Source: Acidimicrobiia bacterium (lineage in GTDB: Bacteria; Actinomycetota; Acidimicrobiia; Acidimicrobiales; SZUA-35). Taken from it: 5,036 nucleotides of DNA. Location of the stretch: positions 1-5,036 of the forward strand of contig JAOUGG010000286.1 in the NCBI GenBank assembly GCA_029857855.1. The letters are read 5' to 3'. Below the pieces are notes generated by a model. It saw nothing but the letters and a program-made list of their open reading frames with translations. It searched no databases and was not told where the DNA came from. Positions 1-5,036 of the stretch are shown piece after piece; position 1 is the stretch's first letter; each line of letters starts with the position of its first letter. A program made the position numbers and the translations under genes.

Positions 1-340
1 ACCGGGGGCGTCGGGCCAAAACGTAGGCGGCCAGTCCACCAACCAGGAGGCAGAGGATGGTCGACGAGACGGTCATGATCACCGTGTTCTTGAGCACGGT
101 GATGAACTGAGCGTCATCGAACAGGTTCTGGTAGTTCTTCCACGTCGGCACGAAATCGAAGAACCGCGGAGGGTTGGCGAAGGTGTCGACTCGGCTCTTG
201 ACACTGGTGGACAGCGTCCAGAACACGGGAAAAAGTGCGACGATCATGGCGCCGACCAGGACAAGGTAGGACACAAGTCGGCCGAGGACGACACGTGGTG
301 GCCGCCGTCTGGCCGTTGGGAGCCTGGACCCGCCGGTCAT
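1..340 (-). CDS. Carbohydrate ABC transporter permease, MalG-type (CUT1), 3' part cut off by window edge
   Basis: The first 113 residues of an inner-membrane permease are visible; the rest, including the cytoplasmic EAA loop that docks the ATPase, lies beyond the left edge. A basic N-terminus (RRR at 11-13) leads into a first membrane segment at about 21-44. The MalG-family pattern follows: W41 to K49 (WTLSTSVKS), then NPP at 56-58, PTW..NY at 65-70, and a second membrane segment at about 83-108 ending in AAYVLAR. The protein would pair with the MalF-type permease encoded just upstream to form the sugar channel. The ATG at 340-338 overlaps the TGA of that upstream gene (339-337) in an ATGA junction. 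An AGGA sequence lies seven bases before this ATG, inside the upstream gene, so translational coupling is likely. Family assignment is firm; the exact sugar is unknown. Confidence 0.93.
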   Translation of the reverse strand, partial: MTGGSRLPTARRRPPRVVLGRLVSYLVLVGAMIVALFPVFWTLSTSVKSRVDTFANPPRFFDFVPTWKNYQNLFDDAQFITVLKNTVIMTVSSTILCLLVGGLAAYVLARRPR

Positions 341-1239
341 GGTTCGATCCTGGCCGCCTGGGCCCACAGGAAGTACAGGGGGATGGTTATCGCAGTCAGA
401 GCGATGCCGATCGCCGCTGCCCGGGATGTGGCCAGGAAGTTGAAGCCGGTGTTGTAGTTGAGGATGCCGAGGGTCTGGGTCGCGGTGCCGGGCCCTCCCC
501 GGGTGAGGATGAAGATGGCGTCGAACAGCTTGTAGGTGTCGATAATCCTGATGATGAGGATGACACCCAGCACAGGACGGAGCATCGGCAGGATGACATA
601 CCAAAAGAGCTGCCATGGCCCGGCTCCATCCACCTTGGCCGCTTCCAGGGGGCTGGTTGACATACCGGCCAGCCCCGCCAGGGTCAGAAGCATGACGAAC
701 GGGATCGACTGCCACGAATCCACCAGCACGACGGCGAACAGAGCGGCGAGGTCGTCGCCCAGCCACTGAATGCGGCCCAACCCGACCGTCTCCAGGAGCC
801 AGTTGATGACACCGAGATCACCGTCGTACATGAACCGCCACATGAGCCCGACCGCAACTGGAGTCAACAACATGGGAATCAGCAGGACCGATCGGAATAA
901 GCGAGTGCCCCGCAGGCTCTGGTGTAGAAGAAGGGCCAGTCCGACACCGATAGGAAGCTGTATCACCAAGCCGATGATCATGATCTTGACCGTCGTCAGC
1001 GCCGCCTCCCAGAAGACCTTATTGGCGATCTCGGAACGGTAGTTCTCGAAGCCAACGTACTGGGGTGGGACGAAGCCCCCGATTCTCTCGTTGCGCAACG
1101 ATAGATAAAAGCCGACGGCGATGGGAACCATGATCAGCACCACGATCATGAGCCACGCCGGCAGCGTCAGCACGAGGGAGGTGAGGGACCGACGCCGGGC
1201 CGTCGTCATCGACCGTGACGGGGTTGACGTCATGGTCAT
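337..1239 (-). CDS. Carbohydrate ABC transporter permease, MalF/UgpA-type (CUT1)
   Basis: This is a complete inner-membrane permease of up to 300 residues, normal for the CUT1 MalF/UgpA/LacF group. About six membrane segments can be read (roughly 20-47, 79-105, 117-138, 164-190, 219-243, 274-297). The EAA loop that contacts the ATPase is clear: EAAKVDGA at 199-206, with the downstream F212 and the P218/P222 prolines. The family signature TRGGPGTATQTL is at 246-257. The protein should form a heterodimeric channel with the MalG-type partner, whose start codon overlaps this stop codon. Two in-frame ATGs are available, at 1239-1237 and 1233-1231. The AGGA ribosome-binding sequence lies one base from the first but seven from the second, so the second (298 residues) is probably the true start. 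The gene lies 39 bp downstream of the binding-protein gene and is almost certainly co-transcribed with it. The substrate is not determined. Confidence 0.95.
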   Translation of the reverse strand: MTMTSTPSRSMTTARRRSLTSLVLTLPAWLMIVVLIMVPIAVGFYLSLRNERIGGFVPPQYVGFENYRSEIANKVFWEAALTTVKIMIIGLVIQLPIGVGLALLLHQSLRGTRLFRSVLLIPMLLTPVAVGLMWRFMYDGDLGVINWLLETVGLGRIQWLGDDLAALFAVVLVDSWQSIPFVMLLTLAGLAGMSTSPLEAAKVDGAGPWQLFWYVILPMLRPVLGVILIIRIIDTYKLFDAIFILTRGGPGTATQTLGILNYNTGFNFLATSRAAAIGIALTAITIPLYFLWAQAARIEP

Positions 1240-1240
1240 G

Positions 1241-1246
1241 TCCTTC
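1241..1246 (-). promoter_or_regulatory. Ribosome binding site of the MalF-type permease, favouring the second ATG
   Basis: Read on the minus strand the sequence is GAAGGA, followed by C and then ATGACCATG. The distance from AGGA is one base to the first ATG, which is too short, and seven bases to the second, which is standard. This favours initiation at 1233 over 1239 and shortens the protein by two residues. The inference rests on spacing only. Confidence 0.6.
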
Positions 1247-1278
1247 GGCCCGGCGCCGCTGTCACCAACGTCTCAGAA

Positions 1279-2661
1279 TCAGCCGTTCTCGGCGGCCAGA
1301 ATCGGTTCGAGCGTGGACTGAAGGTCGTTCAGGCCGTCCTCCACCGAGCTGGCGCCGGTCATGATGTCGCTCACGTGCTGCACGATGGCGACGTCCATTT
1401 CCGGCCAGACTTTGAGCTGCGGATAACGCTCGATACGGCTCGACTCGGGAATGTTGAGCTGGAGCAGGTAGGGCTGCTCGGCGGTGAGTTCGGCATCGCC
1501 GGTGATCGACTTGCGGCCGATGGCGGCGGCCCCGGACTCCAGGTAGGCCTTGGCGTTGCTCTTGCCCAATACGAACTCGAGGAACTGCCAGGCCTGGTCC
1601 TTGTTGGCCGAGTCGGCGGGGATGCCGATGTTCCAGCCGGCCAGGTGGGTGATGTCGGCGGACCCCTGCGGCATGGGCGCCGTGCCGAGCAAACCCGGGT
1701 ATTTGTTGGACTCCGGATCCAGGGTCACGCCGTAGTAGCCCGAGTACTGAATCATGGCACCGATGTCCTGGGAGATGAACTTGTTCGTGACATCGTCACC
1801 GCTGGCGCTGACCGCACCCTCAGGCGACACATCGAGCAGGCTCTTCAGATATTCGGTGGCGGCGATGGCCTCGGGGCTGTTGACCTGGGGCTGAAGCGAG
1901 TCGTCGTAGACCTCGCCACCGAAGCTCCAGACCAGCGTCATCCACCACCAGCTGACATTGGGACCGAAACCGACGATCTGGCCGTCACCCAGGCCGGCGT
2001 CCTCCACGGCCTGAGCGTTGCTGTAGTACTCCTCCCAGGTGGTCGCCGGTTCAAGGCCAAGTTCCTCGTAGATGTCGGTGCGGTACCACTGGATCATGGG
2101 CTCGGTCGACAGAGTGAGGCCGAGGGTCTGGCCCTCGTACTTGCCGTAGTCCTGCTGACCGACTGAGAAGTCGTCGATATCGTACTCGGCCGACGCGGCC
2201 AGATAGTCGTCGAGTGGGGTCATGACCCCGGCGGCCCCGAAGGCAGCCAGGAAGGTGTTGTCGAACTGGGCCACATCGTAGGCGCCGTTGCCCTGCTCGT
2301 AGGCCAGGAGCTGTTTCTGGTGGGCCTCACCGTAGGGCACCTCTTCGAAGGTGACGGCGATCCCGGTATCGGCGGTGAATTCATCGGCGAAGGATTTGAT
2401 CGCCTCGGCCGACGGACTAGGAATCAGGAAGACCTTGATCGCTCCTGCTTCGCCAGCGGTTGCTTCATCGCCTGCGTCGGCCGGTTCCTCTTCGGCCGCT
2501 TCGCTTTCGTCGGAACTCGTGTCAGCGGTTTCTCCGCTGTCGGTGGCCGTATCGTCGCCGGCCCCGGTGTCCTCGCTGCTACCGCAGCCGACACTCACGA
2601 GCGCCAGTACGAGCGCGACCACTAGCGCACGAATCCACACCCGACGTTCGGAAGTACTCAT
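1279..2661 (-). CDS. Extracellular carbohydrate-binding lipoprotein of a CUT1 ABC transporter (SBP_bac_1 type)
   Basis: This 460-residue protein is the substrate receptor of the transporter. It begins with a lipoprotein signal: basic residues R6/R7/R11, a hydrophobic stretch 12-25, and a lipobox ending SVGC with the lipidated cysteine at C26. A linker of about 45 residues (27-72) follows, very rich in D, E, S, T, A and G, which should hold the folded domain away from the membrane. The two-lobed binding domain starts at about 74. Family-typical parts are the WSFGGE segment at 245-250 followed by a V-N-S-P-E-A pattern (260-265), and AGWNIGIPADS (341-351) followed by AWQFLEFVLG (357-366). The aromatic cluster W238-W240 and W245 could contact sugar rings. 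The ATG at 2661-2659 has AGGGGGAG six bases upstream, so the start is well supported. It is the first gene of the leftward operon. Ligand identity cannot be read from the sequence. Confidence 0.95.
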   Translation of the reverse strand: MSTSERRVWIRALVVALVLALVSVGCGSSEDTGAGDDTATDSGETADTSSDESEAAEEEPADAGDEATAGEAGAIKVFLIPSPSAEAIKSFADEFTADTGIAVTFEEVPYGEAHQKQLLAYEQGNGAYDVAQFDNTFLAAFGAAGVMTPLDDYLAASAEYDIDDFSVGQQDYGKYEGQTLGLTLSTEPMIQWYRTDIYEELGLEPATTWEEYYSNAQAVEDAGLGDGQIVGFGPNVSWWWMTLVWSFGGEVYDDSLQPQVNSPEAIAATEYLKSLLDVSPEGAVSASGDDVTNKFISQDIGAMIQYSGYYGVTLDPESNKYPGLLGTAPMPQGSADITHLAGWNIGIPADSANKDQAWQFLEFVLGKSNAKAYLESGAAAIGRKSITGDAELTAEQPYLLQLNIPESSRIERYPQLKVWPEMDVAIVQHVSDIMTGASSVEDGLNDLQSTLEPILAAENG

Positions 2662-2667
2662 GGATTT

Positions 2668-2675
2668 CTCCCCCT
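2668..2675 (-). promoter_or_regulatory. Ribosome binding site of the sugar-binding lipoprotein
   Basis: On the minus strand AGGGGGAG precedes the ATG at 2661 by six bases. It is a purine-rich Shine-Dalgarno sequence at good spacing and supports this start, which also gives a complete lipoprotein signal peptide. Confidence 0.75.
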
Positions 2676-2681
2676 GTTCGT

Positions 2682-2700
2682 CGGACCCTCCTCAGGTCCG
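2682..2700. repeat. Inverted repeat CGGACC-N7-GGTCCG, possible operator in the transporter leader
   Basis: The arms CGGACC (2682-2687) and GGTCCG (2695-2700) are perfectly complementary across a seven-base spacer, ctcctca. The repeat lies just downstream of the candidate minus-strand -10 element and about 20-40 bases before the binding-protein ATG. It could be a repressor site or a small leader hairpin. It is only six base pairs and GC-rich, so chance is a real alternative. It has no T run and is not a terminator. Confidence 0.4.
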
Positions 2701-2794
2701 TCTCGATTCATCCTTGCACAGCGGGTTCAATTTGGTCAATACTGTTTCCCGAATCGTCAAGGTGTCTGATACGGACGATCGGGCCGAACACCAT

Positions 2795-2800
2795 GGAGGT
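2795..2800 (+). promoter_or_regulatory. Ribosome binding site that fixes the GTG start of the PIG-L deacetylase
   Basis: A perfect GGAGGT lies five bases before the GTG at 2806. The ATG at 2793-2795 just upstream is in another frame, and no in-frame ATG has comparable support. This strong Shine-Dalgarno sequence therefore decides in favour of the GTG start. Confidence 0.8.
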
Positions 2801-2805
2801 GGCCT

Positions 2806-3645
2806 GTGGCCAAGTGTTTCGAGATCGAGCCGGGCCACGATCGCACGGTCCTGGTCGTCGTGGCCCATGCCGACGACGTCGCCCTGTTCATCGGCGGCAC
2901 CGTGGCCCGCTGGTCCGACGCTGGCTGGCGGGTGGTCGTGGTCAGGGCAACCGATGACCGGTGGGACTCAGTCGACCTGACCGAGGACCTGACGATCGAA
3001 TCGGCGAAACGGGAACTGGCGGCGGCGGCCGCCGTGCTCGGTGTAGCCGAGGTGATCGACCTCGACTATCCGACCGACACTCTGGGCGACGCCAGTGAGA
3101 TCGAGCTGAGAGAACACATCATCCGCCTGATACGTACCTGCCGGCCTCACACCCTGGTCACGTTCGATCCATACGGGATGTTCGGGGAGGACAATCAGGA
3201 CCACCTCAAGGTTGCTGTCGCCACGGACGAGGCGTTCTGGACCGCCCAGTTCGACAAGCACCACCCCGAGCATCTGGAGGCCGGACTGGAACCCCACGGT
3301 GCGGCCGAACGCTGGTATTTCGCCCGGCGGGTGGTAGAGGTCACCGACGTCATCGACATCTCAACCGTGATGGGCCGCAAGGTCGACGCGGTGCTGTGCC
3401 ATCACACCGCGATGATCAACTACATGCACCAGCTGTTACTGCAGGGCCGCACCGCCGGATGGAACGTGCCATTGCTGGAAGCGGCTCGAGCCGGAGATTT
3501 GCGGCCAGTGTTGGAACCGCTGGTGATCGAGGGTGCTCACCGGGTAGGCGAACGCCACGGCTTGACGATGGCCGAGCAGTTCCGGGTGGTCCGCCTCGGC
3601 GGGTTGGCAGACTGGTTCGCCGAACACGGTGCGCCGTCGGAATGA
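2806..3645 (+). CDS. PIG-L/LmbE family zinc-dependent N-deacetylase
   Basis: The 279-residue product is a probable cytoplasmic hydrolase of the PIG-L family. Members such as MshB, PIG-L and archaeal diacetylchitobiose deacetylase remove N-acetyl groups from GlcNAc-containing substrates. A first beta strand (LVVVA, 16-20) leads into the metal motif AHADD at 20-24, followed by FIGGT (28-32). By analogy with MshB, H21 and D24 bind zinc, D23 is the general base, and the third ligand is H133 in NQDH (130-133). KREL (68-71) and LGV (78-80) match the conserved helix after the first motif. K192, A195 and H199 fit the C-terminal K..A...H pattern. The usual AHPDDE reads AHADDV and the usual HPDH reads NQDH, but all catalytic residues are kept. 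It opens the enzyme operon, divergent from the sugar transporter. An N-acetylated sugar or conjugate is the likely substrate; its identity is unknown. No signal peptide is seen. Confidence 0.9.
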   Translation: MAKCFEIEPGHDRTVLVVVAHADDVALFIGGTVARWSDAGWRVVVVRATDDRWDSVDLTEDLTIESAKRELAAAAAVLGVAEVIDLDYPTDTLGDASEIELREHIIRLIRTCRPHTLVTFDPYGMFGEDNQDHLKVAVATDEAFWTAQFDKHHPEHLEAGLEPHGAAERWYFARRVVEVTDVIDISTVMGRKVDAVLCHHTAMINYMHQLLLQGRTAGWNVPLLEAARAGDLRPVLEPLVIEGAHRVGERHGLTMAEQFRVVRLGGLADWFAEHGAPSE

Positions 3646-3670
3646 GCCGACCAAAACTCGGAACAATCAC

Positions 3671-3675
3671 AGGAG
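3671..3675 (+). promoter_or_regulatory. Ribosome binding site choosing the start of the dehydrogenase
   Basis: AGGAG ends eight bases before the ATG at 3684. The alternative in-frame ATG at 3642 overlaps the deacetylase stop codon as ATGA but has no convincing Shine-Dalgarno sequence. Start 3684 is therefore preferred. Confidence 0.7.
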
Positions 3676-3683
3676 AAACGACG

Positions 3684-4694
3684 ATGTTGGGAGACGCCAA
3701 AGGGTTCGCTACCGACTACGGCCGCGGCCTGTTGGGGCCGCTGACCGAGTCCTTGGACCGGTTCGGGGTGGTGACCCAGCACGAGCCATGGGATGCGGTC
3801 GGGTCCCAGGTGGCAGGTCAGCCGACGTGGGTGGTGATGGCCGACGATCTGTCGCCCGAGCACCTCGACGGGCTGGTCGACAATCTGCAACCGGTGTCGG
3901 CGGTTATCGGTATCGGCGGGGGCACGGCGATGGACACCGCGAAGTGGCTGCACTGGCGATGGCAGACGCCGTTGTATCAGCTGCCCAGCCTGCCCAGCGT
4001 CAACGCCTGTTTCACCAGAATGACAGCACTGCGGGACCGGGGTGGCGTGCGCTACGAGGGAGATGCGGAACCGGAGCGGGTCCTGGTCGACTTCGACCTG
4101 TTCGCAGCGGCACCACCGGAGCTGGTACGGGGCGGGATCGGCGACGTGCTGTCGTGCCACACCGCCCGATTCGATTGGGAGTTGGCAGTCGCAGCCGGTC
4201 ACGATCCCGGGTGGGATGACGAAGCGGCGGCCATGTCGTTGACCTACCTCGACGAGCTCGCTGAGCTTGCCCCCCAGCTCGCCGCCGGCGCCGATATCGG
4301 TGTCCAGCGGTTGATGGAGTGCCATCGCGATATCGGCTGGCGCTGCCACGACCTCGGTCACGCCCGATTCGAGGAGGGGTCGGAACACTTTTTCGCCTAT
4401 TCGTTCGAGGCCGTGACCGGAAGAACGATCATGCACGGTGAGCTGGTGGCACTCGGCGTTCAGGTGATGTCGACGCTTCAAGGAAACGACCCGGAGCGGG
4501 CCCGGTCGATCATCGAGGCCAGCGGCATGCGGCACCGCCTCGACGAGCTCGACGTCACCTGGGATGAGGTGGAGCGGTCACTGGTGGCGTTACCGGTCTT
4601 CGTGGAGGGCCAGGGGCTGTGGTATTCGGCGGCAAACGGCCTGGCAGTGGGGGAAGCGGAACTGACTGCCGTTCACCGGGCGTTGGATTGGTAG
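3684..4694 (+). CDS. Metal- and NAD(P)-dependent dehydrogenase, sn-glycerol-1-phosphate dehydrogenase/AraM-like
   Basis: The 336-residue product belongs to the superfamily that joins iron-containing alcohol dehydrogenases and dehydroquinate synthase, closest in motifs to glycerol-1-phosphate dehydrogenase (EgsA/AraM). The nucleotide-binding loop is GIGGGTAMDTAK (76-87). The metal-binding half shows GDVLSCHTARFDWELA (153-168), SEH (233-235) and MHGELVALG (250-258); D154, H235 and H251 are the predicted zinc/iron ligands, all present. Length is normal for the family. The segment after the second ligand reads AYSFE where I would expect a SH-type sequence in true G1P dehydrogenases, so the substrate may differ. 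An in-frame ATG at 3642, overlapping the deacetylase stop, would add 14 residues; the AGGAG before 3684 favours the shorter form. The gene lies 38 bp after the deacetylase and 21 bp before the SIS gene, so one operon is likely. A polyol or sugar phosphate is a reasonable substrate guess; a lipid role is not supported by the neighbours. Confidence 0.87.
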   Translation: MLGDAKGFATDYGRGLLGPLTESLDRFGVVTQHEPWDAVGSQVAGQPTWVVMADDLSPEHLDGLVDNLQPVSAVIGIGGGTAMDTAKWLHWRWQTPLYQLPSLPSVNACFTRMTALRDRGGVRYEGDAEPERVLVDFDLFAAAPPELVRGGIGDVLSCHTARFDWELAVAAGHDPGWDDEAAAMSLTYLDELAELAPQLAAGADIGVQRLMECHRDIGWRCHDLGHARFEEGSEHFFAYSFEAVTGRTIMHGELVALGVQVMSTLQGNDPERARSIIEASGMRHRLDELDVTWDEVERSLVALPVFVEGQGLWYSAANGLAVGEAELTAVHRALDW

Positions 4695-4715
4695 GAATCG
4701 ACTTGTGAGCATTTC

Positions 4716-5036
4716 ATGAGTATGTGGTCGGAGATGGCGGAACAACCCGAGGTGATCCGCCGGGTGATGACCGTCAACGCCAATCGGATCGAGCAATTCG
4801 TCGAGCTTGGCGGGGGCGACGTCGACCACGCGCTCATCGCGGCTCGGGGCACATCCGACAATGCCGCCCGCTACGCCCAATACGCATGGGGTGTTCGCAA
4901 CCGACTGTCGGTCGGACTGGCCGCTCCATCCCTTTTCGGGCTTTACAGCGCGGCACCGTCGCTGACCGGAGCGCTCGTCGTGGGGATGTCGCAGTCCGGC
5001 CAGTCTCCCGATGTGGTGGAGGTACTGCATGAGGCA
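4716..5036 (+). CDS. SIS-domain sugar-phosphate isomerase/deaminase-like protein (GlmS C-terminal/AgaS-like), 3' part cut off
   Basis: 107 codons are visible and the frame is open to the right edge. The N-terminus has EMAEQPEVIRR (6-16), like the E-I-x-E-Q-P start of GlmS isomerase-domain and AgaS-type proteins. The first SIS fold follows, with ARGTSDNAARYAQY (43-56) and the phosphosugar-binding loop MSQSGQSPDV (91-100), where S92, S94 and S97 would hold the phosphate. No glutaminase domain precedes it, so it is not a full GlmS; it could be an amino-sugar-phosphate deaminase/isomerase or ketose aldose isomerase. Complete relatives have two SIS domains and about 340 residues. The ATG at 4716 is chosen because the GTG at 4705 runs into a stop after four codons; only a weak GTGAG lies upstream of 4716. 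The ATG at 4722 is a second option. The 21-bp gap to the dehydrogenase indicates co-transcription and probable coupling. Confidence 0.9.
   Translation, partial: MSMWSEMAEQPEVIRRVMTVNANRIEQFVELGGGDVDHALIAARGTSDNAARYAQYAWGVRNRLSVGLAAPSLFGLYSAAPSLTGALVVGMSQSGQSPDVVEVLHEA

Larger units (their letters stand above)
2662..2805. promoter_or_regulatory. Divergent intergenic region with the promoters of both operons
   Basis: This 144-bp gap separates the transporter operon (minus) from the enzyme operon (plus), so both promoters and any shared operator should lie here. A possible minus-strand promoter is TTGACC (2739-2734), an 18-base spacer, and AAGGAT (2715-2710), which would start transcription near 2703. 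A weaker plus-strand candidate is TTGCAC (2714-2719), an 18-base spacer, and AATACT (2738-2743). The two candidates interleave, which would suit joint control by one regulator. The region also contains a six-base inverted repeat at 2682-2700 and a direct GTCAA repeat at 2735/2756. No regulator gene lies in the window. The promoter assignments are by eye and weak; the presence of promoters here follows from gene layout. Confidence 0.55.

Noticed and set aside
235..660. Plus-strand open frame of 141 codons across the junction of the two permeases
   Set aside because: Both permeases on the minus strand are certain from membrane segments and the EAA loop. This frame has no family features and is a shadow.
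1246..1258. Possible hairpin (CGGC...GCCG) between the binding-protein and permease genes that could lower permease expression
   Set aside because: The stem is only four base pairs in very GC-rich sequence with no T run, so it cannot be supported as a terminator or attenuator.
1375..2166. Long open frame of 263 codons on the plus strand, opposite the binding-protein gene
   Set aside because: It mirrors the codon pattern of a well-supported gene in GC-rich DNA, matches no family I recognise, and has no convincing ribosome binding site. It is best explained as a shadow.
2782..2804. Possible RNA fold hiding the GGAGGT site of the deacetylase (GGCC and ACC pairing with GGT and GGCC)
   Set aside because: The pairing is short and interrupted by a four-base bulge. 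Such matches are expected by chance at this GC content.
3396..3683. Upstream extension of the dehydrogenase frame that would give a 432-residue protein
   Set aside because: The extension lies inside the deacetylase gene in another frame, its translation is Arg/Gly-rich and unlike the family, and a good ribosome binding site precedes 3684.
3537..4535. Long open frame of 332 codons on the minus strand, opposite the dehydrogenase and the end of the deacetylase
   Set aside because: It is antisense to two genes with clear catalytic motifs; its translation has no recognisable domain and a composition typical of antisense frames (many H, R, Q, P).
4724..5032. Plus-strand open frame of 102 codons, Arg/Gly-rich, overlapping the SIS gene
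   Set aside because: The frame starting at 4716 carries clear SIS motifs over the same bases, so this alternative frame is spurious.

Overview
This window looks like chromosomal DNA from a high-GC bacterium, most likely an actinobacterium. That placement rests on strong G/C use at third codon positions, a GTG start, a lipoprotein solute-binding protein with a long acidic linker, and CUT1-type sugar transporter genes without their own ATPase. No rRNA, tRNA, CRISPR, insertion sequence or phage signature is visible, so the organism cannot be named more closely.

Layout. Two divergent gene groups are read outward from a 144-bp intergenic region (2662-2805). Leftward (minus strand) come a lipoprotein sugar-binding protein (1279-2661), a MalF-type permease (about 337-1239) and a MalG-type permease that runs off the left edge (1-340). 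The two permease genes overlap by four bases (ATGA). Rightward (plus strand) come a PIG-L/LmbE-type zinc deacetylase (2806-3645), a dehydrogenase of the sn-glycerol-1-phosphate dehydrogenase/AraM branch of the iron-alcohol-dehydrogenase/dehydroquinate-synthase superfamily (3684-4694), and the first 107 codons of a SIS-domain sugar-phosphate isomerase/deaminase-like protein (4716 to the right edge). Coding density is very high; apart from the divergent promoter region the gaps are only 21-39 bp.

How the genes may work together. The left arm is the import module: the binding protein captures a carbohydrate outside the membrane and the two permeases form the channel. The ATPase must be encoded elsewhere. 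The right arm is probably catabolic: the PIG-L enzyme would remove an N-acyl (probably acetyl) group, the SIS protein would act on a (possibly amino-) sugar phosphate, and the NAD(P)- and metal-dependent dehydrogenase would oxidise or reduce an alcohol/ketone, perhaps a polyol phosphate. The most economical reading is uptake and breakdown of an N-acetylated amino sugar or amino-sugar conjugate by a route that uses a PIG-L deacetylase and a G1PDH-like enzyme. No NagA or NagB gene is seen in this window, though the rightward operon is cut. The substrate cannot be read from the sequence. This three-enzyme combination is the most interesting thing here. The rest is ordinary transporter biology.
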